Source: Neisseria sp. MVDL19-042950 (lineage in GTDB: Bacteria; Pseudomonadota; Gammaproteobacteria; Burkholderiales; Neisseriaceae). Taken from it: a DNA stretch of 64,000 bases. A model generated the notes under the pieces. That model ran no database searches. It worked only from the letters and a program-made list of their open reading frames with translations, and was not told the DNA's origin. This document shows, piece after piece, positions 26,466 to 33,945 of the stretch. Position 1 is the first letter of the stretch. Every line of letters starts with the position of its first letter. The DNA lies in the NCBI RefSeq assembly GCF_030504625.1, contig NZ_JAUKWH010000007.1, positions 1-64,000 of the forward strand. Reading direction: 5' to 3'. Made by a program: the position numbers and the translations under genes.

Positions 26466-28097
26466 ATGAAAAACGCTCTATTTGTACTAAAGCAAGTCAT
26501 TACTTTGTTGAGTAAGAATTCTAGATTTCTTTTCTATATATCTTTTGTGCTCTTTCTGTTGGTTACAACTTTTCGTATTGTAACGCCATTGGCATTTGCG
26601 TTGATAGTGGTAGAACATAATAATATTGCTTCCGGATTATTATGGGGAGCAATTATCTATGCATCTCTATTTTTTATAACGCGATTTTTGGAAGAATTAC
26701 GATTCTCTTTTTATGTTTCTTTTGAGCAGGAAGTGCAAAAACTACTCTTGCTGAGAACGATAGATATATTCTTTAGAGTTCCATTGTCTATGCCTCAAAG
26801 TCAGTCACCAAGTGAGAATGCTATCTCTGTAGATAGAGGGGTTGGTGGGCTAAGAGATGTTTTATATAGCTTTATCTTTACACTTGCCCCCGTTGGGATT
26901 GAAGCTTTTATTATGGTTGTAATTATCGGATTTCGTATAGATTTGATTATGGCTATTTGGGCATCTTCTATTCTAATAGGTTTTATTTGGATTACTACCA
27001 AACTATCTGAGCGTACTCGTGCATTGCAAGAAGAATGGTTTTCGATGGCGTCAGTAAATTATAAGATTCTCTCAGAGAGCCTACGTTCTTATGAAACAAT
27101 CCGCTCATTTGAACAAAGTAAATGGGTTCGAGACAGATATGGAATTGCAATGGACTCTTTTGTAAAGAGAGTAATTGCATCTTTAAGGCCAGGCATCATT
27201 CTCGGATTTATACAGGGAATTCTTTTAACTATATTAATGGGAAGTACAATTAGTTTTGTGCTTACTTCAGATTTACAGATAAATGAAAAAATCGCAAGCA
27301 TTATATTAATTAATGGGCTTCTATTACAGATGGTATCACCCCTTCTGCAGTTTTCTGGTGCGTATAGGGTTTTTACATTAGGGCTTTCTAGTGCGCGTCA
27401 GCTTGTAGAGCTTATCAATACTCTCCCCGCACAGGCAAAAATTGCACATATAGAATATGAAGGTGAAGAGGAATTCAAAATATCAAATCTTATTGTTAAG
27501 CATAATGAAAAAATCATTCTTAATATAGATAAGCTATTGATTCCCAGGTTAAAATTTATTACTATAAGTGGCGCATCTGGTTCAGGTAAATCTACACTAG
27601 CAAGATGCCTTGCGGGCTTGAATGAGTATGAAGGTCGAATATATTCGAAACAAAAAACGGATCGTATTTTTTTTATGACACAGGAAGTTCATGTATTTGA
27701 TACAACAGTTGAAGAAAATATTTCAATGGGGTTGCCTGTCGAAAACAGTAAATTTTTTTGGGCTCTAGTGCATGCAGGAATTAGTGAAGAGGAATATAAA
27801 TCATTAGAAAGCCGGGGGGTTGGTGAAGGCGGCATTAATGTGTCAGGGGGGCAGCGGCAGCGTATAGGCATAGCTCGAATGTTATATCATGAAGCTGAAG
27901 TTATGATATTTGATGAGCCTACTTCAGCTCTTGATGAAGTCTCTGCTTATAAGGTAATCGATACTTTATTAGAGCTTTCAAAAGAAAGAACATGTATTGT
28001 TGTTACACATGATTCTCGATGCGTACAGGTATCTGACATTAATTTTCAAATAAAAAATGGGGTTGTTGTAAACCAACTTAACATGACTTCAGGATAA
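26466..28097 (+). CDS. ABC half-transporter (permease plus ATPase) for export of the modified peptide
   Basis: 543 residues from ATG 26466, which has AAAAGG 7-8 bases upstream; a GTG at 26442 is in frame but overlaps the YcaO stop. Six membrane segments over about 20-310, then an ATPase: Walker A GASGSGKST, signature VSGGQRQRIGIARM, Walker B VMIFDEPTSALDE and the switch His in VVTHDS. No peptidase C39 domain, so it does not cut the leader. As a half-transporter it should work as a homodimer. It replaces the separate McbE and McbF of microcin B17 and probably also provides producer immunity, since no McbG-like gene is seen. Confidence 0.88.
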   Translation: MKNALFVLKQVITLLSKNSRFLFYISFVLFLLVTTFRIVTPLAFALIVVEHNNIASGLLWGAIIYASLFFITRFLEELRFSFYVSFEQEVQKLLLLRTIDIFFRVPLSMPQSQSPSENAISVDRGVGGLRDVLYSFIFTLAPVGIEAFIMVVIIGFRIDLIMAIWASSILIGFIWITTKLSERTRALQEEWFSMASVNYKILSESLRSYETIRSFEQSKWVRDRYGIAMDSFVKRVIASLRPGIILGFIQGILLTILMGSTISFVLTSDLQINEKIASIILINGLLLQMVSPLLQFSGAYRVFTLGLSSARQLVELINTLPAQAKIAHIEYEGEEEFKISNLIVKHNEKIILNIDKLLIPRLKFITISGASGSGKSTLARCLAGLNEYEGRIYSKQKTDRIFFMTQEVHVFDTTVEENISMGLPVENSKFFWALVHAGISEEEYKSLESRGVGEGGINVSGGQRQRIGIARMLYHEAEVMIFDEPTSALDEVSAYKVIDTLLELSKERTCIVVTHDSRCVQVSDINFQIKNGVVVNQLNMTSG

Positions 28098-28107
28098 GCC
28101 AGCATTC

Positions 28108-28632
28108 CTATCCCATAGCGGACAAGCTGGCGACATTGATTTTTACCCCCAGCTTAAACGGCATCAAGCAATACGCAACCAAGTCCGAAATCAAATTCAG
28201 CAAGAAATCTGTATAAGAACGGTGCCGCGTATGCTCTATTTGGCAAAGGTTTTTCAACTCACCAAATACCGATTCGATCACACTGCGCTTTTGCAGTAAC
28301 CCTAGCTCAAACGGCGTTTTATCCTTTTGTTTCATATTCTTTTTCTTCCCCGTTACCAAACGAATGCCATATTCGCTTTGCAGCCATTGAGTCAGCTCCT
28401 TACCTAAATAGCCCTTATCGCCAACAACAATGCCACAATATCTTTCAAAGCATGGCGGTCATTGACATTACCCGGGGTTAACCAGATATCGACAAGTGCT
28501 TCTTGATGGTTGATAAGAGCATGAATTTTGAAGCCACAGAGCCAAGCCATACTACTTTTACCGCGCCGGGTGCTGCCTGCAAAAACACGAAGGCCTTACC
28601 GGTGTCAGTGTGGTAATTATTGCATCGGAAGT
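28108..28632 (-). pseudogene. IS982-family transposase remnant
   Basis: Minus-strand coding sense in three frames. The C-terminal 83 residues are open and hold the family block KRSVIESVFGELKNLCQIEH and TRHRSYTDFLLNL. Upstream, after a frameshift near 28430, follow VGDKGYLGKELTQW and, in another frame, FAGSTRRGKSSMAWLCGFKI and LTPGNVNDRHAL. Beyond 28560 only a degenerate LPMQ/CHN segment with stops remains, and the N-terminal third is missing. It begins 11 bp after the ABC gene. Not capable of transposition. Confidence 0.8.
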
Positions 28633-28658
28633 TTACTCGTCCTGCCCGCCTGCAGACC

Positions 28659-28857
28659 AATAGCAAAGCAGAACGCGTTATCTGTACGCTGCTGGAAATG
28701 AGGCATGAAAAGACAGCCTTTACTGACAGTGGACACAGAAAAAAGGAGTTGTGCCGCTTTATTAATTACTATAATACTGTTTAAGCCTCATTCAGGACTA
28801 CAAGATGATACACCTTTTGAGGTCTTACAGGCTTATTTTTCTCAACCTGTTGTGTAA
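28659..28857 (+). pseudogene. IS481-type transposase, C-terminal scrap
   Basis: About 66 residues of plus-strand coding sense: NSKAERVICTLLEM, HRKKELCRFINYYNTV, then after a 1-base shift at 28783 KPHSGLQDDTPFEVLQAYFSQ and a stop. This is the end of an rve-type (IS481) transposase. The rest of the element is absent. It adjoins the IS982 remnant. Confidence 0.7.
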
Positions 28858-28965
28858 ACAACGCGGTTATTTTCTACATATAAGATTATGGCAGCATGTC
28901 ACAAAATACCTTTTAACAGATAAAATATGCTTAATTTCAATTGCTAAGAAATTAACAGAGGAATT

Positions 28966-29207
28966 ATGTGTACTCTTGCGGAAAAAGATGCCTTGATCGA
29001 GCGCATAGCATCTGTTCAAGCGCTTATTGCCCGTAAAACACCGCGTACTGGTGTGAACATACTCCTGACCAAAAACGGATTGTAGCGTTACGCTGCCACC
29101 TTTATGCTTCATTGTCTGAAGATATTAGCTTTGAGGACGTGAAAGATGAATGTAATGCACTGCATCAAAGATATTCTACCATGCCTAAGCAGAAGATGTG
29201 TGCATAA
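28966..29207 (+). pseudogene. Antitoxin of the epsilon/zeta-like pair, frameshifted
   Basis: Reads MCTLAEKDALIERIASVQAL... in the first frame to a stop at 29085, but coding sense clearly continues in the next frame from about 29055 (HTPDQKRIVALRCHLYASL ... NALHQRYSTMPKQK) to TAA at 29205, whose last base is the first base of the zeta ATG. The all-helical, roughly 80-residue protein directly before a zeta toxin gene fits the epsilon antitoxin position. A single-base change near 29050 disrupts it. Confidence 0.65.
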
Positions 29208-30120
29208 TGACATCAAGGCAGGAGCAAGCATCATTTGAAGCGATTTGGGACGAATTGACGGTGGAGTTGGAAGTTCGTCCTTCTGCATTTCCGAAAGGGT
29301 TTGTTCTGGGCGGCCAGCCTGAGGCGGGTAAATCACGTCTGGTGCCTTGCATTAACACAGAAATGAACGGTAATCTGATGATTATCAATGGCGACGAATT
29401 CCGCCGTTATTATCCCGACTTTGACGCTATACAGGCACAATACGGCAAAGATGCTCCTAAACACACTGCAGAGTTTTCCGCAAAAATGACCGAGCTCGTG
29501 CTTTGCACGAACAATATAACGCGTCAATCGAAGTCACTTTCCGTACTACTGATGTACCGATGGACACGCTGGACAAAATGCACGAACACGATTATCAAAC
29601 CGCCGTGCACATCCAAACAGTACCGGCTGAAGTCAGCTGGCAAAGCATCCTAGAACGTTACGACAACATGCTTAAAATCGGTGAAACGCCGAGATACACC
29701 GACAAAGCCCATCACGATTTGGTTGTAGATTTATTGTCGGATAATGCAGATGTGGTGTTTGCATCCAGCAAAGTTGATTCATTCAAAGTGTATTCGCGTG
29801 AAGGTTTGATTTTTGATGACCGTATTCACCCAAACAGTAAGCCCAATACGGCCATAGATGCAGAACTATACCGCAACAGTCGGCAGCTAGAAGTCTTGGA
29901 GACAAACTACCGGGAAAGCTACCATCTGTTTTCTGATATGCAGAAACTTGTCGTGAAAGAATCTGAAAAAATCATCAATGATTTGCCACTGGCCGAGCAG
30001 GTGCAGGCTAAAATCTATTTATATTCCGGCCAGCTTACCCAATTGCAGCACACCCAATTATCTCAACAAAGACCGTCTGAACAATCTACCGAATCCCTTG
30101 ATGTAGAAATCGAGTGCTGA
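29207..30120 (+). pseudogene. Zeta-type toxin (UDP-GlcNAc kinase family), frameshifted
   Basis: The first frame (29207-29506) has the zeta P-loop GGQPEAGKS and the NGDEFRRYYPDFD segment; it then loses frame near 29500. The second frame (open from 29503 to 30120) continues with LHEQYNASIEVTFRTTD, PAEVSWQSILERYDNM and a Gln-rich tail. A one-base loss in GAGCTCGTGCTTTG explains it. Intact zeta toxins phosphorylate UDP-N-acetylglucosamine and block wall synthesis; gonococcal plasmids carry such systems. Here neither toxin nor antitoxin is intact. The tail contains a one-mismatch DUS. Confidence 0.78.
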
Positions 30121-30183
30121 CCGCTCACACTGCCATTCCTGACTACAACAACCAACCTGATTAAAAAATCCCGCCAGAGGGAG

Positions 30184-30259
30184 CAAGATAAAAACGGGCG
30201 TTGTGGTTCACAGGCTGCCGCAGGCACCGGAGAAGTCACATAAGTCTGGTTTTATCTTG
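30184..30259. other. Possible oriT region: inverted repeat near plasmid-type genes
   Basis: CAAGATAAAA (30184-30193) and TTTTATCTTG (30250-30259) are perfect inverted arms around 56 bases containing smaller G+C-rich repeats. The segment 30,121-30,530 has no open frame and differs in composition from both sides. Relaxase nick regions often show such arms, but no known nic consensus is recognised. Confidence 0.3.
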
Positions 30260-30536
30260 GAGGCGTGGGGGGCGTTTCGGTCGAGCTTAGTGAGACTGGA
30301 ACGGGGTTGCGGCGGGATGGTTTTCACTATTTTTTGAATATGGCCCGCCCGTTGACGGCCGTCTTTGCCCCTTAAAATCAAAATTTACTCACAATAATTT
30401 ACACTTCTCATGAAGATACAGCGTATAAAATATATTGTTTTTAAGCAACAATAAGGCAAAATTGACTATCTTCCAGGCGGTTCAGTGGCAATGGATACCA
30501 TTTTCACACGGTCATATTTGTGGTGTGATAGTTCTA

Positions 30537-30564
30537 TTCAGACGGCCTGAAGGCCGTCTGAAAA
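30537..30564. repeat. Inverted DUS pair inside the island
   Basis: TTCAGACGGCCTGAAGGCCGTCTGAA is palindromic. It is the leftmost consensus DUS within the island; all of the element to its left lacks one. Confidence 0.8.
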
Positions 30565-30717
30565 TCAAAAGACAATCTTGTTTTCTCGGCAATATGTACT
30601 AATCACTGCATCCAAATCACGCAACGTAGTAACGGCCTTACTGTTGATACTTATAGTAGTTGCATATCGCGTTAATCTGATACGTCACTTCTCAAAACGA
30701 CCAGCGTGTGCCGATGA

Positions 30718-31089
30718 ATGGTGGTCAAGCATTGGATGATTGCCTTGCCGGTTTGGCGCAAACGCTGCGAGCAATCTGTAGTGTGGCTGAACGGCCATAA
30801 AGGTGAGGTGAAAAATGGTAATAAATCTTTTCAAGACTTCAAAATTTACAAAGACAGCCAACAGCAAATTATCGGTATTGTGCATATTCCCAATCGGAAT
30901 CCGGATACATTCGGCAAGGATATTCAACGCATGACTGAACTGAATCTGACATTTACCGAAGTCGACGCATTATCCGAATTCACACTGATGCCCCACCAAC
31001 GCCTACGCACAGTAAGACGCGATATTTACGAACAACTGAACAATATCACCTTCTTGGCTACCGTCAAGGTATCCCATGAGCAGGCATGA
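30718..31089 (+). CDS. Unknown plasmid-type protein, probably frameshifted at its N terminus
   Basis: 123 residues as opened from ATG 30718. Residues 30-123 read like a real soluble protein (KSFQDFKIYKDSQQQIIGIV, then KDIQRMTELNLTFTEVDAL, HQRLRTVRRDIYEQLN), but the first 25 residues do not. An ATG at 30714 in another frame gives a more natural start (MNGGQALDDCLAGLAQTL) that stops after 28 codons, so a frameshift near 30790 is likely. Family not recognised. Its end overlaps the next gene's ATG (31076), typical of mobilization operons. Confidence 0.4.
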   Translation: MVVKHWMIALPVWRKRCEQSVVWLNGHKGEVKNGNKSFQDFKIYKDSQQQIIGIVHIPNRNPDTFGKDIQRMTELNLTFTEVDALSEFTLMPHQRLRTVRRDIYEQLNNITFLATVKVSHEQA

Positions 31090-31457
31090 TGTAGAAGGCA
31101 TAATTGGCGAAGTCTTCGCCGTAACCGGCGTAAAACTGACTGCTGATGCAGCAGCAATCTGTTCCGACGGTCTTACAGTCGTTTGAGAAACGCCAGGACG
31201 AAGCACGGGAAGTTTTTCTGCATCAGTTGGTCATTTATGAACAGAACATCACCGCTACTGCTGAGCTGCTGCAGAAAACGGATTTGCAGCAGGCTGAAAT
31301 CGAAGAGAAGCTGTTTGGCAGCATCAGCCAACGGATGAATAAAGACACCGAGCAGCGGAATCATGCATTTTTAGGCCGTCTGAAAGGCTATCTGATAGCC
31401 GCCTACGTGGCTTGGGCGGTGACTGGGTTGCTGATGGCGGCTGCGGTTAAATTGTAG
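31076..31457 (+). pseudogene. Small membrane-anchored mobilization-type protein, frameshifted
   Basis: ATG 31076 opens MSRHDVEGIIGEVFAVTGVK and runs to a TGA at 31184; coding sense continues in the next frame (SFEKRQDEAREVFLHQL, a coiled-coil region, then a C-terminal membrane segment GYLIAAYVAWAVTGLLMAAA) to 31457. Together about 125 residues, in the style of small accessory proteins of mobilizable plasmids. A consensus DUS lies inside the coding sequence at 31374. Family not recognised. Confidence 0.45.
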
Positions 31458-31466
31458 GAGCTTGAT

Positions 31467-31547
31467 ATGGCCAATTTGAAAAATGACAGTCGGTTTGAGC
31501 AAAAGATGCTTTGGGGCGGCTATGAACAGCTGATAGCCAAGCCTTGA
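31467..31547 (+). CDS. Very small ORF, 26 residues
   Basis: ATG 31467 with TAGGAGCTTGAT in front. Encodes MANLKNDSRFEQKMLWGGYE and six more residues. Perhaps the surviving start of a truncated plasmid gene, since the ribosome site is good but the product is tiny. No function proposed. Confidence 0.3.
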   Translation: MANLKNDSRFEQKMLWGGYEQLIAKP

Positions 31548-31705
31548 GTATTGGCCGTTAAGCAAAGTCATTTGCTTCAAAAATGCAGTGTGTGCGGTCA
31601 ATTCAGCTTATAAACGAGCGAGCACCAGATGGAGTCGGCGTATGATTCTGCATTTTTTAAGCAGGGCTAGATTGGTGATTGAATTTTATCAGAAGGAGGG
31701 CAGAC

Positions 31706-31909
31706 ATGCTGATTGACAACACAACGGTACGGGTGAACCCATCATTTAGACCGTCTGAAGATAAGCTACCCGCATTACAGAATAATTCCGATGCAGACCG
31801 AAGCAGGCAAATATCATTGCCTGCTTCGGTCTGCATTAGCAAACACAAGTATCTGATGCTGGAGCCGCGTCTGAAACGTTACCAAATCGTCAAGCGGCTG
31901 GTGGAATGA
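31706..31909 (+). CDS. Unknown 67-residue ORF containing a perfect palindrome
   Basis: ATG 31706 behind AGAAGGAGGGCAGAC, an excellent ribosome binding site. The start (MLIDNTTVRVNPSFRPSEDK) and end (LMLEPRLKRYQIVKRLVE) look protein-like, but the middle is encoded by a 20-bp perfect inverted repeat (31791-31836), suggesting that a fold-back sequence was inserted. Lies just before the excisionase remnant. No family recognised. Confidence 0.35.
   Translation: MLIDNTTVRVNPSFRPSEDKLPALQNNSDADRSRQISLPASVCISKHKYLMLEPRLKRYQIVKRLVE
31791..31836. repeat. Perfect 20-bp inverted repeat with 6-base loop
   Basis: ATGCAGACCGAAGCAGGCAA, loop ATATCA, and the exact reverse complement. No T run follows on the plus strand, so it is not an ordinary terminator. 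It is unrelated to the DUS. Confidence 0.85.
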
Positions 31910-31952
31910 CTGGAAATAGCACCATTTACGGTGTTTGAAGAGGAGGCCGGAT

Positions 31953-32158
31953 ATGAAAACCTATAACGTTGAAGAAGTTGTCGAATACTGCAAATACCAC
32001 GCATAAACAATAAGAGAGTATATCTGCGCGGGTAAGCTGATAGCGAGCAAGCCGAGGCGCGGATACTGTATCAGACAGTCTGCCCTTGACGTATTTTTGA
32101 ATCAACTCGAAAATGAGCAGGTGCAGGCATTACTCGAAAGCAGGAGTGAAAAATTATG
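31953..32158 (+). pseudogene. Excisionase-like HTH protein with an internal stop
   Basis: ATG 31953 after GAGGAGGCCGG. Reads MKTYNVEEVVEYCKYHA, a TAA at 32004, then TIREYICAGKLIASKPRRGY, IRQSALDVFLNQLE and on into the integrase start. This is the helix-turn-helix domain of excisionase/DNA-binding proteins (HTH_17 type). The normal stop also seems lost, since the frame runs on over the integrase. Located right before the integrase, as in many tRNA-integrating elements. Confidence 0.65.
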
Positions 32159-33200
32159 CCTAGAAACAACGATGGATTATACCAACGCAACGGTAGATTC
32201 TATATTGACATCTGGTCGCCAAGCGGCGAGCGCATTAGACGCTCTGCCGGCACCAAAGACTGCAAGCAAGCGCAACAGCTCCGCGATAAAATAGCGCATG
32301 AGCTGTGGCAACAGGAGCATATCGGTATTAAGCCGAAACGGATGTGGGACGAAGCAGCAGTAAAGTGGCTTCAAGACATGAACGGCAAAAAAAGCATTGA
32401 TACTGATATTAGCCGATTAAGACACTTAACCGGATTGAGAGGACTGTTTTTAGACGCCTTGACGCGGGAAGTGATTATGAGTGTGGTTGATGCTTTGCCA
32501 TGCGGCAACGGCACCCAAAATAGATATATCGCACTGATACGTGCCATTCTGTACAAAGCCCGTGATGAATGGGAATAGATAGATAAAGCGCCGACATTGA
32601 AACAGTTGAAGGAAAACACGCAGCGTATCCGCTGGCTGAAGCCTCAAGAAGCCTCACGGCTGCTTGAGCATTGTCTGACAACCATTGGCGGGAAATGGCT
32701 GCATTCAGCCTCTATACGGAGTTACGGCAAAGCAATGTGTTTGGACTGAAGTAGGTGCAAATCGACCTGTTGCGAAAAATTGAATGGATTTATCCCGATG
32801 AAGCCAAAGCAGATAAAGTAATCGGCATCTCGCTGAACGATTCTGCTATCAGCATTTTACTCAACAGGCAGGGTAATCACGACGAGTATGTATTTATCAA
32901 TATTCATAACCGCGTGATAACTGGCCTGAACAGTAAAGTATGGAGGCAGGCACTTCAGAAAGCGGGTATTCAGAATTTCCGCTGGCATGACCTGTGCCAC
33001 ACGTGGGCAAGCTGGCTGGTTCAATGTAGCGTTCCCTTGGTTGATTTGAAGGAAATGGGTGGCTGGGAGAAGCTGGACATGGTGATGCTCTATGCCCACT
33101 TGGTCACAGAGCATCTGTTGCCGCACGCAGGCTTGTTAGATCAGGTTGGTAACTTTGGACATAAAACGGATACAAGAGCCGGCAAGGTGACCAGAGAAAA

Positions 33201-33226
33201 AAAGCCTAAACGCTTGTTTAGGCTTT
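33201..33226 (-). terminator. Element-borne terminator of tRNA-Asn
   Basis: AAAGCCTAAAC / GTTTAGGCTTT stem with GCTT loop, followed on the minus strand by a T run. It lies 8 bp from the tRNA 3' end, replacing the displaced original at 20988. Confidence 0.75.
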
Positions 33227-33233
33227 GGAAAGA

Positions 33234-33278
33234 TGGCTCCCCGACCTGGGCTCGAACCAGGGACCTGCGGATTAACAG
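33234..33278. repeat. attR: 45-bp direct repeat inside intact tRNA-Asn
   Basis: Identical to attL at 21024-21068; marks the right end of the island. The crossover lies within the tRNA 3' half and restores a complete gene. Confidence 0.9.
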
Positions 33279-33309
33279 TCCGTCGCTCTACCGACTGAGC
33301 TATCGGGGA
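33234..33309 (-). tRNA. tRNA-Asn (GTT)
   Basis: 76 nt including CCA. Acceptor TCCCCGA / TCGGGGA, D-arm AGCTCAGTCGGTAGAGC, anticodon GTT in ACTGTTAATC, T-arm CCTGG-TTCGAGC-CCAGG. It is the integration target of the island; the intact gene is regenerated at attR. Confidence 0.97.
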
Positions 33310-33319
33310 AGAAGCGTGC

Positions 33320-33347
33320 ATTATAGCGTTGTTTGAAAATGTGTCAA
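33320..33347 (-). promoter_or_regulatory. Sigma-70 promoter for tRNA-Asn
   Basis: On the minus strand TTGACA (33342-33347), 16-base spacer, TATAAT (33320-33325), both perfect, ending 10 bp before the tRNA. It lies outside the island, so it is the native promoter. The stretch 33,348-33,690 beyond it is A+T-rich and shows no gene. Confidence 0.9.
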
Positions 33348-33690
33348 CGGTTATTTGGGAAAGGAAAGTGAATAAATTAGTAATATTTTGAATTATAAAT
33401 TAATTTATTTTGAAATGTGAGCGAAGTTAGTCGTGCTATGGTACTGACAGCCCGATTGGTAAATCTGTCGAACTGCTAGGTATAGGCAATTTAACTCATT
33501 GCAGATACAAAAATCATCTATCACTAAGTAAGCAGGCGGCACAATGCGGAGACATACTGCCAATGAAAATTTGGCAAAGCTCGCAAATAATCGGATGTTA
33601 CGGTTGTTGCAATAAAAAGGAAAAATCGGGTGGAAAACGCTTGGTCGAAGTGCCGGCAGATTAATGGCGAAAGCGTTTGAGGCCGTCTGA

Positions 33691-33727
33691 AAAAAGCCCT
33701 CTGCGAAAATGCAGAGGGCTTTTTTTC
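33691..33727. terminator. Bidirectional terminator after yjiX
   Basis: AAAAAAGCCCTCTGC / GCAGAGGGCTTTTTT, a 15-bp stem with 6-base loop and T run on both strands. A single DUS precedes it. Confidence 0.85.
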
Positions 33728-33738
33728 AGGATAGGTAT

Positions 33739-33945
33739 CTAACAGCAGCGTCCGCCATTACTGCCACTGCGGCGTTTGCTACAGTAATCCTGAAACTGCA
33801 ACTTCGTCATCACCGGCGCATTCGGATTATGTTTACGTTGGCGTGCAACGTAATTTTCATAATCGGGCACTCCCACCATCAGATTGGCAGTTAAGCGTGC
33901 TGTTTTCCATACGCGTTTGATGCGGTGCAGAATCTTATAACTCAT
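33739..33945 (-). CDS. YbdD/YjiX family small protein, partner of CstA
   Basis: 68 residues from ATG 33945. Family landmarks are LMVGVPDYENYVARQRKHNP and the C-terminal Cys pair. Such proteins are nearly always encoded right after CstA/BtsT transporters; their role is not defined. Its ATG overlaps the end of cstA by 11 bases. The frame can be extended upstream to 34002, but the MSYKILHRI start matches the family length. Confidence 0.9.
   Translation of the reverse strand: MSYKILHRIKRVWKTARLTANLMVGVPDYENYVARQRKHNPNAPVMTKLQFQDYCSKRRSGSNGGRCC

Larger units (their letters stand above)
21069..33278. mobile_element. Decayed integrative/mobilizable genomic island in tRNA-Asn carrying an azole-RiPP cluster
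   Basis: About 12.2 kb between two 45-bp copies of the tRNA-Asn 3' end. Order from the left: transglycosylase remnant, small membrane ORF, relaxase remnant, intact RiPP cluster, IS982 and IS481 scraps, epsilon/zeta toxin-antitoxin remnant, possible oriT region, plasmid-type small genes, excisionase remnant, tyrosine integrase remnant ending at the tRNA. The integrase and conjugation-type genes point to an ICE or integrated mobilizable plasmid of the kind known to use tRNA genes. Consensus DUS are absent from 21,069 to 30,536, unlike the flanks, which supports foreign origin. Confidence 0.88.
32156..33336 (+). pseudogene. Tyrosine recombinase (phage-type integrase), multiply broken
   Basis: ATG 32156 (MPRNNDGLYQRNGRFYIDI). 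The N-terminal arm-binding part is open for 140 residues, then TAG at 32576, a frameshift near 32680 and a TAG at 32753 interrupt the catalytic domain. The first catalytic Arg is present in LRQSNVFGLK, the second motif is HDLCHTWASW where HxxR should be, so its Arg is Cys, and the nucleophile Tyr is in MLYAHL. The last open frame runs on through the tRNA to 33336; the natural end is unclear, probably near 33200. It cannot make an active enzyme. Confidence 0.8.

Noticed and set aside
21069-33278. Island interpreted as a prophage
   Set aside because: No capsid, tail, terminase or lysis genes; relaxase, transglycosylase and zeta genes point to a conjugative or mobilizable element.
33337-33690. 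Possible additional island gene right of tRNA-Asn
   Set aside because: Only ORFs of about 20 codons; it lies outside attR.
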